Source: Candidatus Acetothermia bacterium (GTDB taxonomy: Bacteria > Bipolaricaulota > Bipolaricaulia > RBG-16-55-9 > DRXL01). From it: a stretch of 48,117 nucleotides of DNA. How positions within the stretch are numbered: the first letter of the stretch is position 1; each line of letters opens with the position of its first letter. The notes under the pieces are model-generated. The model saw nothing but the letters and a program-made list of their open reading frames with translations. It was not told where the DNA came from and did not search any database. The stretch spans positions 1 through 48,117 of the forward strand of contig JACOSB010000122.1 in NCBI GenBank assembly GCA_016179105.1, given 5' to 3'. Shown here in pieces: positions 23,475 to 33,061 of this stretch. Made by a program: the position numbers and the translations under genes.

Positions 23475-25371
23475 GCGTAAGCGCATACTTGGTTTGATCG
23501 TAGAGTCTTTTCGCGCCCCGCTGTTCCCAGCCAATGTTCCACGATTGCCACGACGGATAGCCAAAGCCTCCAGCGTAGGCCGATCCAAGATAGTTTAGCA
23601 ATCCTTTGCTTACTACATACGGCGTTGCGCGATAATATAACGGGACGACCGGCAACTGATCCGCCCAGATTGCTTGCATCTGATCGAAGAGTGTTTTACG
23701 CTTCTTCTCATCGAATTCGACCACGGCCTGCGCGCGCAGTTTATCGAATGCGTCGCTACACCAGCCGCCCACGTTGCTGCCTTGATAGTTGTTCTCTTTG
23801 GTCGGCACGAAGCTGACCGAAGCGTCTTTGCTGGTTAAGTCTTTGCAAGCATAAAGGTTTCCTTGCTCGATCAAACTGAACGTAGACGCGTACTCAAAGA
23901 AGCCGGTCCACTTCCCTTCAGCAGCGCGGAGCTGGTATTCGGACGCGAAGACGATCGCGCTCGGCGCGTTATTAATCTTGAGAGCGATGCCCACTCGCTT
24001 GAGATTGTCCGCAAAGTATTGTTGGGTACGCTCGCGGACCGCGTTTCCGGCGGTCGTCACATACTCGATCTCAAACTTCACCGTGCGCCCATCGACCGTG
24101 CGTTGCAAGATGCCATCGGGACCGGGTTTCCAGCCTAACTCCGCGAGCATTTTTCGTGCCAGCTCTACATTGTACGAATATTTCTTCACGTTCTGGTTCG
24201 AGAGCGGGTTGACCGGCGCAATCCACGTATTGCCCAGTGGCTGAAGATTGTCGAAAAATGCTTGAATCAGCCCTTCACGATTGAGGGCATACGTGAGTGC
24301 TTGTCGCGTTTTCGGATTATCCAAGCCCAACTCTTTGACCCTCTGCACGTTGGCGAAAGTGTTGATGGTGATGCGTTCCCACGTCGAGCCGGGAACGAAC
24401 CAAATATCAAAGCGTCCGGGCGCGCGGCTGGTCAGTTGTGGGCTGCGTGCTTGGTCGAACGTGAGCGCCACAAAAGAGGTCACGTCCACCTGCCCACCGA
24501 GAATCGCGACGAGCAATGAGTTGGTGTTCTGAATGAAACGATAAATTATTTTCTGGATGTACTTGTCGGTTCCACCCGGCGGCGTGATGAAAAAATTGGG
24601 ATTTCGTACCAATTCAATGGAGTTACCCGGCACCCAGCGCTTGAGCATAAATGGACCCGAATAGACCATCGCTCCATTGTTGAGCGCCTCGGGCGTCGAG
24701 AATTTTTGGAAGAAGTTGTGATAGAGTTCGTTGAGTTTTTCAGCGTCCTTGGTCGGGTCGAGTGGAGCTGCAGCAGCCTCGGTCTTCTTCCATTCATCGC
24801 GCATGATGTGGGCCGGCGCGTAACTCATAGGAACTCTAAATCCGCCGAACAAATCCGTGTAATATGCAGGCTTGAACGAGACAATAAAATCATATTTGTC
24901 TTTGACAGTGAGACCGACGCGCTCCCAGTATTCGGGGTTACCGACGGGCATTCCTTTGGCCTTGCCCACTCTATAATAAAAATCGATGTCATCGGTTGTG
25001 ATGGGTTTTCCGTCGGACCAATTCAAATCTTGGCGCAAGGTGAGATATAATTCCAATCTGCGTTTACCTTGTCCTTCATCGAAAAATTTGACGCGCTTGT
25101 TTTCGATCGTCGGGGCTTCGGTCACCATGACCGGATAATTTTTGCTTTCTAAATTGATGCTCAGAATGGGAGCAAAAAGATACTGTTCGATCTCGGTCGC
25201 GATTGCTTGTCCTTGGATCACATTGAGAAAATCGCCCGCGAGGACACGGGGCTCTTGCGATGCTCCGATCACTAGACTGTTATCTTGCGGTGAAGCGATC
25301 ACTGGGGTAGAGAAGACGGCGCAGAGCAGAGTGAGACTCCAGCAGCTGAGCACGCGAACAGAATTTTTCAT
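23464..25371 (-). CDS. ABC transporter substrate-binding protein, family 5 (peptide/opine type)
   Basis: 635 residues from the ATG at 25371 after GGAGGGCTT. Signal peptide (VRVLSCWSLTLLCAVFSTPVIA, then SP). Family 5 features are the LRQDLNWSDGKPITTDDIDFYYR block, WERVGLTVKDKYDFIVSFK and RQALTYALNREGLIQAFF. It is followed by DppC/OppC-like context farther upstream on the same strand. It would bind oligopeptides or similar solutes in the periplasm and hand them to a Dpp/Opp permease. The closest permeases are at 28001-30134. Confidence 0.88.
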   Translation of the reverse strand: MKNSVRVLSCWSLTLLCAVFSTPVIASPQDNSLVIGASQEPRVLAGDFLNVIQGQAIATEIEQYLFAPILSINLESKNYPVMVTEAPTIENKRVKFFDEGQGKRRLELYLTLRQDLNWSDGKPITTDDIDFYYRVGKAKGMPVGNPEYWERVGLTVKDKYDFIVSFKPAYYTDLFGGFRVPMSYAPAHIMRDEWKKTEAAAAPLDPTKDAEKLNELYHNFFQKFSTPEALNNGAMVYSGPFMLKRWVPGNSIELVRNPNFFITPPGGTDKYIQKIIYRFIQNTNSLLVAILGGQVDVTSFVALTFDQARSPQLTSRAPGRFDIWFVPGSTWERITINTFANVQRVKELGLDNPKTRQALTYALNREGLIQAFFDNLQPLGNTWIAPVNPLSNQNVKKYSYNVELARKMLAELGWKPGPDGILQRTVDGRTVKFEIEYVTTAGNAVRERTQQYFADNLKRVGIALKINNAPSAIVFASEYQLRAAEGKWTGFFEYASTFSLIEQGNLYACKDLTSKDASVSFVPTKENNYQGSNVGGWCSDAFDKLRAQAVVEFDEKKRKTLFDQMQAIWADQLPVVPLYYRATPYVVSKGLLNYLGSAYAGGFGYPSWQSWNIGWEQRGAKRLYDQTKYALTLKK

Positions 25372-25465
25372 AAGCCCTCCTTGATGACCTTGAGCTGCTT
25401 TCATAGTTTAATCCAGAGTGATTCTCAAAGTCAAAACCGAAGGGCATTTGCCAACCTGCGAATCT

Positions 25466-26212
25466 TCATCCAGATGACTTTTTGCCCATCACAATACGCA
25501 CGGGCGGGAATATCCAGAAATGTAACGCCGTACGCTGCACTTCCATCCAGCCCAGATCACGCAACGTCTGAGAATATTCTTCAGTGTGTTGAATGTCTAA
25601 CAGCGCCACACGTCCACCGGGCTTGAGAGCGCGCGAAATTTCTCGAAGTGCTTTCACGCGCCCTTCTTTCTCATACACGTTATGGATGGCCAGACTAGAA
25701 ACAATCACGTCGAATGTATGATCGGCAAAGGGCATCTGTCGCATGTCGCCCGTCTCGAGCTTAACGCGATCGAAAACGCCTTCGGCACGGGCATTTGCGA
25801 GCGTTGCTCGGGGGCTGTTGCCCGATTGGTCTTCGGCTTGCCAGAGATCGAGCCCGACGGCTTTCCCAGTCTTCAAACGCTTCGCCGCAGCAATCAAGAG
25901 CAAGCCGCGACCGCAGCCGACGTCGAGCACCTGCTCGTCTCCGCGCAAGTCGATCAACTCCATCAGGCGATCGCGCTCGCGGAATTTTCCATATAAACTA
26001 CTCCAGATCATCAGGCCCGCGCCGAGCCACATCCCGATCCCAGCGAAGAATCCTGCCAACGATAAACTTCTGACGAGTGTTAGCTGTGCTTGGGCTAAGA
26101 GAAGATTTGCTACCATTCCCAAGGCAAAGCAGCCCACTCCCGCTAGGATCAGATTGCGTACGACGGGCGGCGCGTCGATTCCGTAATTGGCTTTGGTCTC
26201 CGAATGATTCAT
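25466..26212 (-). CDS. Membrane-anchored class I SAM methyltransferase
   Basis: 248 residues. Two hydrophobic helices (about 19-41 and 48-72) precede the Rossmann methyltransferase domain, with motif I VLDVGCGRGLLL, an acidic residue in GLDLWQ, and FDVIVSSLAIHNV plus LKPGGRVALLDI later. The substrate is unknown. It lies 14 bases downstream of a second methyltransferase on the same strand, so the two are probably co-transcribed. Confidence 0.8.
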   Translation of the reverse strand: MNHSETKANYGIDAPPVVRNLILAGVGCFALGMVANLLLAQAQLTLVRSLSLAGFFAGIGMWLGAGLMIWSSLYGKFRERDRLMELIDLRGDEQVLDVGCGRGLLLIAAAKRLKTGKAVGLDLWQAEDQSGNSPRATLANARAEGVFDRVKLETGDMRQMPFADHTFDVIVSSLAIHNVYEKEGRVKALREISRALKPGGRVALLDIQHTEEYSQTLRDLGWMEVQRTALHFWIFPPVRIVMGKKSSG

Positions 26213-26226
26213 AATTCTATGTGCTT

Positions 26227-26955
26227 CTAGCGAGGCTTGATAGCAACGAAGATTTCTCTATCCCAGGGATCGAGTAGATGTTCGGGCTGGAAACCAGCTT
26301 CCGTGAGCCAGCGCAACCAATCATTCCGGCTAAATAACCCACAAATATGGCGATCATATTCTACGTGTACTGTGTCTTTCCCTTCGCGCAGCATATAGGC
26401 AAAATCCGTTACGTATGCTGTGTCCGCAGGATCGGGATCATAGATCCATTCGAGATAGCGAACGCCGCGATTCTCGCCGTCGTGACCGCCATGATGGGTG
26501 CGAGGCTGAAAGCGTTCGCGCACGAAGTCGGGATCGAACAGTGCGACTCCTCCGGGGCGACAATGCACATATGCCGTTACAAACGCCTTGCGCAAATCTG
26601 TTTCGGTCGTCATATACATAATCGCGTCATGGATGAAGACAGTATCAAAGAGACGATTCAGTCGGATGGTGCGCATGTCGCCTTGAATGTGCTCGCACTC
26701 TGGGTTGAGGGCACGGCTGACAGCGAGCATTTCTGTCGAGAGATCGACCAGTGTCATTGCAAAACTCGCTTTCAAGTGAGACGCGTTATTCCCTCCGCCA
26801 GAGCCCAGTTCCAATAGAGTGCGCAGGGGAAACTGACTATGATTTATGAGCGTTTGTCGGGCATAAGCGGCTTCCTCGGCATAATCTTCCGGGTGCGAGA
26901 AGATAGGCCACCAGGACGCTAGGTCGCTGTACAGTTTGAGTCTGTTAGCATTCAT
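26227..26955 (-). CDS. Class I SAM-dependent methyltransferase
   Basis: 242 residues from the ATG at 26955; a GTG 15 bases upstream is possible. Motif I is LLELGSGGGNNASHL, then VDLSTEMLAVSR and a conserved FDTVFIHDAIMYM, as in methyltransf_25 proteins. No membrane segment. Substrate unknown. No clear SD precedes either start. The leader just upstream holds a CACGGA-type repeat. Confidence 0.8.
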   Translation of the reverse strand: MNANRLKLYSDLASWWPIFSHPEDYAEEAAYARQTLINHSQFPLRTLLELGSGGGNNASHLKASFAMTLVDLSTEMLAVSRALNPECEHIQGDMRTIRLNRLFDTVFIHDAIMYMTTETDLRKAFVTAYVHCRPGGVALFDPDFVRERFQPRTHHGGHDGENRGVRYLEWIYDPDPADTAYVTDFAYMLREGKDTVHVEYDRHICGLFSRNDWLRWLTEAGFQPEHLLDPWDREIFVAIKPR

Positions 26956-26977
26956 ACTAACTGATCCCACTTTGAAT

Positions 26978-27063
26978 CACGGAGATCACGGAACCTCCAC
27001 GGAATGCACGATAAACGACTTGTTTTTCTTCAGAGTTTTCCGCGCTTCTCAGTGCTTTCCGTG
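26978..27063. repeat. CACGGA/CCGTG-type imperfect intergenic repeat
   Basis: TCACGGAGATCACGGAAC and CCACGGAATGCACG face CTTTCCGTGATTC across a 50-base middle. The style matches the CTCTGTG array at 37011 and suggests a diverged simple-repeat spacer. Confidence 0.45.
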
Positions 27064-27076
27064 ATTCTACCTAAAC

Positions 27077-27967
27077 CTAGCTGGCGCTTTTCACTGGCTT
27101 CAACTCCACAAGCGCAGCCGCCACCCACGTCGGCGCGAGCGCATCGTACATCTTCGTTGTGTCGGCATAAGTCAAATCAACGATATGCCCCTGCAGTGGC
27201 CCGAGCAAATACCGCACGACTTGGCCCGCATCGCGCCCATCGCTCTTGGCTAAAACGCAATGCTGGTTATAGCCCCAATAATCACCCGCTTGCAGAATCT
27301 TCAAACCTTCTTCGATACGCTTGCGAGCCAATCCCAGTCCTCCGTGCTCTGGAGACAGCGCTGCTTCGGGTGAGTCTCCGTAGCCGATCCCGTGATGGAA
27401 CATATCGGCTGTCGAGACAACAGCGGCCTCTTTCACGATTTCTTTTAATTCTCCGATGCCCGGTAAAATTTCCGGCTTGCCTCCCGCCAAGTATGGATAT
27501 CTCACGATAAGCTCCGGGCCTGTGATCCCGCGCCGCTTGATCTCTTCCTGCCACAAGAACTGGAAATCGAGCAGTGAGAACTCATCTTTCCAATTCTCGT
27601 GTCCACCTAACCCGGGGCCTTGGATGCCCCAGTATTTTTCTTTGGTCACGTCGGCTCCGTTCGCGACACGTACACGTGCTTCTTGCAGTTCGTTGGTGAG
27701 CGCGTGCAAGACACCGACCGCGAGCACGCGCTTAGCACCACAGTCGAGACCCGCGTGCACCGCGGCCGCTATTTGATGCCCGCAGACGTTGAGTCCTGCA
27801 TGGGGAAAGATTATCGAGCCGCCTTCGGCCAGCGTAGGAGCCAGATTAAATTTTTTTCCGGCATCGAGAATTTTATGGATCCCCGCAGGTCCCAATTTTG
27901 CGCGCTCTTCGGCGATCGAACGATGAATGTAGGTTTTTAACGCTTGCGGGTCTGCCGGCCTTGTCAT
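27077..27967 (-). CDS. MEMO-like family protein (putative)
   Basis: 296 residues. IIFPHAGLNVCGHQIAAAVHAGL followed by RVLAVGVLH matches the style of MEMO/AmmeMemoRadiSam-B proteins, which share the dioxygenase LigB fold and begin with a PHAGY motif. STADMFHHGIGYGDSPEAAL resembles their later SSDLSHYxPYxxA block. In this family His and Cys residues in these motifs would bind metal. It may be an uncharacterised enzyme linked to the neighbouring peptide importer, 33 bases downstream of the permease gene on the same strand. The family call rests on two motifs only. Confidence 0.5.
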   Translation of the reverse strand: MTRPADPQALKTYIHRSIAEERAKLGPAGIHKILDAGKKFNLAPTLAEGGSIIFPHAGLNVCGHQIAAAVHAGLDCGAKRVLAVGVLHALTNELQEARVRVANGADVTKEKYWGIQGPGLGGHENWKDEFSLLDFQFLWQEEIKRRGITGPELIVRYPYLAGGKPEILPGIGELKEIVKEAAVVSTADMFHHGIGYGDSPEAALSPEHGGLGLARKRIEEGLKILQAGDYWGYNQHCVLAKSDGRDAGQVVRYLLGPLQGHIVDLTYADTTKMYDALAPTWVAAALVELKPVKSAS

Positions 27968-28000
27968 AAGCTCTCCTTCTTAGATTTCTTATTGAGAATG

Positions 28001-29170
28001 TTAAGTGCGAGTGCGTCCTCCTTGGATGGAGAACGGATCGAACGCGTCACGCAGAGCATCGCCGAGTGAGTTAAACGCTAGTACTGAGATCACGATAAAA
28101 GTGCTGGGGATAAAGAGCCATGGATAGAGCGTGAGCGTAGGGATGCTATTCGCTTGTTGCAAGAGCAAGCCCCAACTCGTCATCGGCTCACGGATGCCCA
28201 AGCCCAAAAAGCTTAGCCCTGATTCTCCCAAGATCGTGGCGGGGATCGCGAGAGTCGAGATGACAATAAGATAACTCATCGTGTTGGGCACCAAGTGCTT
28301 AAAAATGATGCGCAAATTGCTCGCACCCACGGCCTTAGCGGCGAGCGCGAACTCTTGCTCACGCAAAGCCAAGAATTGTCCCCGTAGCACGCGTGCAAGC
28401 CCCGTCCAGCCGATGAATGAGAAGATGAAAATAATGCCAAAAAAGACGAGCGTCGGGGACCAACCGGGCGGCAGTACATACGCCAGCGCCAAAAAGACCG
28501 GCAGTTGCGGGAAAGACTGGATCACTTCGATCAGACGTTGGATGAGCATGTCCACCCATCCACCCAGATAACCCGAGAGCCCCCCAAATAGAATTCCCAA
28601 GAAGAGACTTATGATGAGCGAAAAGGGTCCGATCGCCAAGGAGACGCGGCTTCCGATCAACGTGCGCGAGAAAACATCGCGACCAAATTTATCTGTACCG
28701 AAAATAAAGATCTGGCCTAGCGTGTTGATTGGTTGTGCGGTCCCAAAGAGACGGAGCCGTGTGGGAATTAGCCCCAAAACTTTGTGTGGCTCTCCTTGTA
28801 TGAAGAAATAGATCGGATATTTTTTAGTGTGATCTTCAACATAATACTGCTGGAATGTGACTGGGTCTGTAATTTCGCGCAGGCCATAGACGAACGGCTG
28901 AATCGAAAAACCTTGGTCGCTGAAAAAATGGACCACTGTAGGCGAAGCAAAGAGAAATTGGCGCTGTTGCGTCGCGTAGTCATAGGGACTGAGAAAGTCA
29001 GCAAAAAGAGCGATGAACACCAAGATACCGACGACAACCCCTCCAATCACACCGAGGCGATGCCGACGGAGCCGCCGCCAGACAAGTTGCCAGTAAGTCA
29101 GCGGCTCGTGCGCTGACTCCTCGCGTTGGAGGGGGATCTCTAGGGCTGGCACGCGCGACTTTTCAATCAT
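28001..29170 (-). CDS. ABC transporter permease, DppC/OppC type
   Basis: 389 residues from the ATG at 29170, which overlaps the stop of the preceding permease gene (ATGATTGA), so the two are translationally coupled. N-terminal LVWRRLRRHRLGVIGGVVVG is the OppC N-terminal domain; five or six membrane helices follow. The EAA loop is AAKAVGASNLRIIFKHLVPN, which contacts the ATPase. A long periplasmic segment (about 60-150) between helix 1 and helix 2 is larger than in most OppC proteins. Confidence 0.92.
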   Translation of the reverse strand: MIEKSRVPALEIPLQREESAHEPLTYWQLVWRRLRRHRLGVIGGVVVGILVFIALFADFLSPYDYATQQRQFLFASPTVVHFFSDQGFSIQPFVYGLREITDPVTFQQYYVEDHTKKYPIYFFIQGEPHKVLGLIPTRLRLFGTAQPINTLGQIFIFGTDKFGRDVFSRTLIGSRVSLAIGPFSLIISLFLGILFGGLSGYLGGWVDMLIQRLIEVIQSFPQLPVFLALAYVLPPGWSPTLVFFGIIFIFSFIGWTGLARVLRGQFLALREQEFALAAKAVGASNLRIIFKHLVPNTMSYLIVISTLAIPATILGESGLSFLGLGIREPMTSWGLLLQQANSIPTLTLYPWLFIPSTFIVISVLAFNSLGDALRDAFDPFSIQGGRTRT

Positions 29171-30134
29171 AGCGAATTCGTGGATCGACCAAGGCCAGCA
29201 TGATGTCGGCAAAGAGATTGCCGAGCAAAAGGAGCGAAGAGAAAAAGAGCAAGAGAGTCATGATCACGTACTCGTCTCCGATGCGTAGTGCACTATAGAA
29301 GAGCAACTCGATGTTCGGGATGTTGAGGACGATCGCGATGAAGAGCGAACCTGCGATCAGCCCAGAAAAAGAGCCACCTAAGATCGTGATGAAGATATTG
29401 AGCGCATTACGCAGCGCGTGCTTATAGAGAACGACGCGTTCGCTGAGTCCCTTGGCGCGGGCCGTCTGCACGTACTGTTGGTTGAGCACGTCGAGCAGAG
29501 TCCCGCGCATCAAGCGAATCAAACTGCCCGCACTCCCCACCGCGATGATCAACACGGGTAGGAGGTGCCAGAGATAATCGAGGAGCTTGCCCCAGCTCCA
29601 GGGCGCTCCGATGTATTTTTCTGTGAACAGGCCGCCCACGGACGTCGCGCCAAAGCCTGCGACCATCACGTACATCACGCCGAGGGCAAAGACAAACGTA
29701 GGAATAGAAAGTCCCAAGAAACTCAGGACCGTTAAGCTATAGTCGCCCCAAGAATATTGGTGTGTCGCGGAATAAATTCCTAAAGGGATGGCGACCAGCC
29801 ACGTGATGATAAAGAAAGGAATCGTCACCAACAGCGTCATCGGCAAGCGATCCAGGAAGAGCTTGGTCACGGGTTGATGCAGCTCGAACGAGTAGCCAAA
29901 GTCCCTGTGCAAAATGATATTCTGGAGCCATAAGAAATAGCGCGCGAAGAAGGGTTGATCTAACCCCAAACTCTTTGCGTATTCTTGCAGCGTCTCTTGG
30001 TCGACGCGGTCGTTGCCTTGGAACTGAGTCAAATAATTCCCCGGAGCGAGCTGAATGATCGCAAACGAAACAAAAGAGATCACCAGTAGCGTGGGAATCA
30101 TATAGAGCAAACGGCGCATGACGTAACCCAGCAT
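29163..30134 (-). CDS. ABC transporter permease, DppB/OppB type
   Basis: 323 residues. The N-terminus MRRLLYMIPTLLVISFVSFAIIQLAPG and the EAA loop RAKGLSERVVLYKHALRNAL are diagnostic of DppB. Six membrane helices are visible. The start is taken at ATG 30134 after GAGAG; GTG 30143 and ATG 30119 are possible. It pairs with DppC downstream and the binding protein upstream. No DppD/DppF ATPase gene is in the window. Confidence 0.92.
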   Translation of the reverse strand: MLGYVMRRLLYMIPTLLVISFVSFAIIQLAPGNYLTQFQGNDRVDQETLQEYAKSLGLDQPFFARYFLWLQNIILHRDFGYSFELHQPVTKLFLDRLPMTLLVTIPFFIITWLVAIPLGIYSATHQYSWGDYSLTVLSFLGLSIPTFVFALGVMYVMVAGFGATSVGGLFTEKYIGAPWSWGKLLDYLWHLLPVLIIAVGSAGSLIRLMRGTLLDVLNQQYVQTARAKGLSERVVLYKHALRNALNIFITILGGSFSGLIAGSLFIAIVLNIPNIELLFYSALRIGDEYVIMTLLLFFSSLLLLGNLFADIMLALVDPRIRYD

Positions 30135-30221
30135 ATCACACACTCTCTTGGCGCATCGTAGAAGCGAACTTGATACACACCGAGATTACCTCAGCACCAG
30201 TGCATCTCCTTACGCTGTTGT

Positions 30222-32699
30222 TCATTGTCCTTTTCGTCGCGCTTCATCCTTCCACCAGCGCACTCCAAAATCCGTCGTGCCTAAGAAGCCCCGCGAATCT
30301 TTGACTACGAGGTTGACTAACCCCTTTTTATTCGTGATCAGCTCCCGAACTCCGGCGACAAAGATCATCGGCAGCTGTTCGGAGACGATTTGCTGGAACT
30401 CTACGTAATATTTCTTGGCCTCCTCGAAACTGTAGGTCGCTACGCCCAGATCGAAGAGTTCGTCGATGCGCTTCTCCCAATCGAAGAGCTCTGCATTGGG
30501 CTTACGCCAGACATGCAACGAGCCACCCTTTTTCCACGTGCTGGCGATGAAGTTGGGTTCGGAGGTGGTGATGCCGTACGAGACCAAGACTGCCTCGTAT
30601 TGACGCGCATTCAGTTGTGTGACCAGCGCGTTAAAGTCTATCGCCTTAAAGTTCACCTTGAGACCGATGCGTTTCCAGTCTTCAGCGATAAGATTGGCCA
30701 TGTCTTCACGAACAGTGTTTCCGGCGTTCGTGATCAGCGTAAACTCAATCGGTTTTCCGTCGGAATACTCGCGGATCCCATCGCCGTTGGTGTCTTTGAG
30801 ACCGATTCCATCCAGAACAGCCTTGGCCTTCTCCGCATCGTACTCATATTTTTTGTAAGTTTCTTTCTCATCCCAGAAAGGCGAACGCTGGGTGAACGGA
30901 ACCCAACCCGCCTGGCCTATGCCATGAAAGGCACTTTGAATGATCGTCTGTCGGTCTATCGCGTAAGAGAGCGCCTGGCGGAATTTCACATTCCGAAAGA
31001 CTTCGCGCAACGCAGGATTGTCTATGTCTTGATTAAGCGTGATGGGTTGAGGAGTTCCGGGGCCGCCCTGGTACGTTTCCCAGCCCTTCTCCTGCGCTTG
31101 TTTTAAGATGATCGGCCAGTCTTCGGCGCGAGGCGTATAGGCATCGATCTCTCCCGTCTGGTATTTTAAGAATTGTGTATCCTGGCCGCCGACAATCAGA
31201 TAAGCATATTCATCAATATAGGGCAATTGCACGCCGTTCACGTCGATCTTCCAATAATAGGGATTGCGCTTCAGCACAACTTTCTGGTCCGGCAGGTATT
31301 GAGATAAGACGTAAGGACCCAACCCGACGATCTCACTCGGCGACTCGGCTGGGGACCAAGCGTCGTTAAACTCGGAGCGCTTCACTCCTTCAAACTTGCC
31401 TGCTGCAGCAAACTCTGTGACTTTAGTGAGACTCTGCCGAGCCTCGTCCAGTTGATTTTGCATATTCTTATTATCGGCGGGAATTTTCTTACTGATGGCG
31501 TCCAAGTCTGCCAATGCCTTGGTGACGAGCTCTTTTGCTTGAGCGGCGTTCTTCGCGTCTAAGGCTCCGTGCAGCGCCTTCAGCGTCGTATCGAGACTGG
31601 CGAGCGAGTCTGCGGCGAGCTTCTTCAGGTCTTCCCGCAATTCATCGATTGCTTCCTGCACATCGCGCAAGACGCCGCGTGCTCCGGGGTTGAGCTTCGC
31701 GACTTTATCGGCCAACTTGTGCTTGGGCATGATCGAGACTGCAGCTACGATATGAATGATCGGACGGAACGGCGAGGGCAAGATAAACTTCACTGTATAG
31801 TCGTCGACCTTCTCGACTTTGACGAGCACACCCTTGATTTTGAACGTGTTGCGGTCAAACGAAGGCACATCCGGGTTGAAGACGAGATCGTTGTAAGTGA
31901 AGATGACGTCGTCGGCCGTGAAAGGATGTCCGTCGGAAAATTTGAGGCCCTTTCTCAGATGGAAAGTGACTTGTAGACGATCTTCAGAAAACTCCCAGCT
32001 CTTGGCGAGCGATGGATCGGGTCGCAGCGTGACAGGATTGATATTGACGAGCGCTTCATGGAGCCGGCTTGTGATATCCGTAGAGCTGTTTTCTTGGGCG
32101 ACAATCGGGTTGAGCGTCTTGGGACCGCCCACAGTAGCGATAACATATTTTCCGCCGGGAAGACCCGCCTCACTTAAGCTGTCTAAGGGGCCATAAACTT
32201 GTGCGTCGGCCGGTACCTCGCCGCCATATTTAGCAGCTTCCGGAGCCACGACTTTCACTGGGAATTTTTGGCCGACCACTTCTGCGGTGTGATCACCCGG
32301 TTTGTCGGCGACACTCTGGATCTTCAGATAGACGAACTTGCTATCACCCGGCTTGAGCGAAACGTCTTTGCTGTCGACAACCTTGTCATCCAACTTGAGT
32401 TCGTATTTCTGGGTGGAATCTTGTGTTGTCTTGTTCTCCGCAAAGATAGAGTATATTAGCTCTTGGCCGACCGTGACGAGCCCGCCGTGCGGGAATTGTT
32501 CGATGTTTCCCGCTTCGGAGACACCCGGCTGATGCTCAGGCTCTGTGCTAGGCGGCTGTTTGCCCTCACTCTTCGCGGATTGCTCTTTTTGGGGTGTTTG
32601 AACGACTGATCCCGATTTTGGCCCGATATTCATCCAGATGAACGCCACCACAACCGCTAGCACGACCACCAACGCCCCGAGCACGACTGGCTTCTTCAC
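30222..32699 (-). CDS. Large ABC substrate-binding protein with N-terminal Ig-like domain and coiled-coil insertion
   Basis: About 825 residues from a GTG at 32699, nine bases after GAGGAGG. One N-terminal membrane or lipid-signal helix (VVLGALVVVLAVVVAFIW) is followed by a Ser/Glu/Pro linker. An Ig-like, CARDB-style domain (about 60-165: YSIFAENKTTQDSTQKYELKL to PGDHTAEVVG) comes next. The family 5 solute-binding fold then begins (LNPIVAQENSSTDITSRLHEAL, then LRKGLKFSDGHPFTADDVIFTYN). It is interrupted at about 345-450 by a helical, Ala/Lys/Leu-rich insertion (DVQEAIDELREDLKKLAADS...) that looks like a coiled coil. Both extra parts are unusual in this family. It leads the dppB-dppC operon; the missing Cys argues against a lipoprotein. 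Confidence 0.85.
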   Translation of the reverse strand: MKKPVVLGALVVVLAVVVAFIWMNIGPKSGSVVQTPQKEQSAKSEGKQPPSTEPEHQPGVSEAGNIEQFPHGGLVTVGQELIYSIFAENKTTQDSTQKYELKLDDKVVDSKDVSLKPGDSKFVYLKIQSVADKPGDHTAEVVGQKFPVKVVAPEAAKYGGEVPADAQVYGPLDSLSEAGLPGGKYVIATVGGPKTLNPIVAQENSSTDITSRLHEALVNINPVTLRPDPSLAKSWEFSEDRLQVTFHLRKGLKFSDGHPFTADDVIFTYNDLVFNPDVPSFDRNTFKIKGVLVKVEKVDDYTVKFILPSPFRPIIHIVAAVSIMPKHKLADKVAKLNPGARGVLRDVQEAIDELREDLKKLAADSLASLDTTLKALHGALDAKNAAQAKELVTKALADLDAISKKIPADNKNMQNQLDEARQSLTKVTEFAAAGKFEGVKRSEFNDAWSPAESPSEIVGLGPYVLSQYLPDQKVVLKRNPYYWKIDVNGVQLPYIDEYAYLIVGGQDTQFLKYQTGEIDAYTPRAEDWPIILKQAQEKGWETYQGGPGTPQPITLNQDIDNPALREVFRNVKFRQALSYAIDRQTIIQSAFHGIGQAGWVPFTQRSPFWDEKETYKKYEYDAEKAKAVLDGIGLKDTNGDGIREYSDGKPIEFTLITNAGNTVREDMANLIAEDWKRIGLKVNFKAIDFNALVTQLNARQYEAVLVSYGITTSEPNFIASTWKKGGSLHVWRKPNAELFDWEKRIDELFDLGVATYSFEEAKKYYVEFQQIVSEQLPMIFVAGVRELITNKKGLVNLVVKDSRGFLGTTDFGVRWWKDEARRKGQ

Positions 32700-32767
32700 A
32701 ATGAACAACCTCCTCGCCAAAATGCACTTCGTTTGGGCTACTCCCCAGACAGCTGCTACTAGATTCT

Positions 32768-32773
32768 ATTATA
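32768..32773 (-). promoter_or_regulatory. -10 element for the large binding-protein gene
   Basis: TATAAT on the minus strand, about 70 bases before the start. No good -35 is seen. Confidence 0.35.
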
Positions 32774-32929
32774 GCATGATTACGCCTTCGCTCATCATTT
32801 GCAAGACAACTGTCTCTTCTGAAGGTGCGCGAGTACGAGCCTTTGGTACCCTTTATTCCTTTGGGCTCGACTGGTGTCTGGTATAGAACGTTACTGTGTG
32901 GATGTGGAATGCAAAGGAAAGGAGGAACC

Positions 32930-33028
32930 ATGTTGCGCAGCAGGACGTTGCGGATGGGAATCTTGACGTTCACGTATTCGCTACCGCTCGCACTCTTGGC
33001 GCTCATTCTCTCATGGGTGACCTGGTAG
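32930..33028 (+). CDS. 32-residue single-pass membrane microprotein
   Basis: The sequence starts MLRSRTLRMGI and runs into a hydrophobic helix (TFTYSLPLALLALILSWVTW), with positive residues before it, so the N-terminus is predicted inside. AAAGGAGGAACC is one of the best ribosome sites in the window, a TGG-TATAGA extended -10 lies about 50 bases upstream, and a terminator at 33062 follows 34 bases after the stop. This complete little transcription unit argues for a real gene. I do not recognise the peptide. Type I toxins and respiratory-complex small subunits have such a layout, but nothing specific supports either. Confidence 0.55.
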   Translation: MLRSRTLRMGILTFTYSLPLALLALILSWVTW

Positions 33029-33061
33029 CATCGCACGCTGGTGTCCAAACCGACGACAACC

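Noticed and set aside
32825..32929. Longer form of the 32-residue membrane peptide (GTG start)
   Set aside because: No ribosome site at the GTG and the extra residues are not hydrophobic or conserved-looking; the SD points to 32930.
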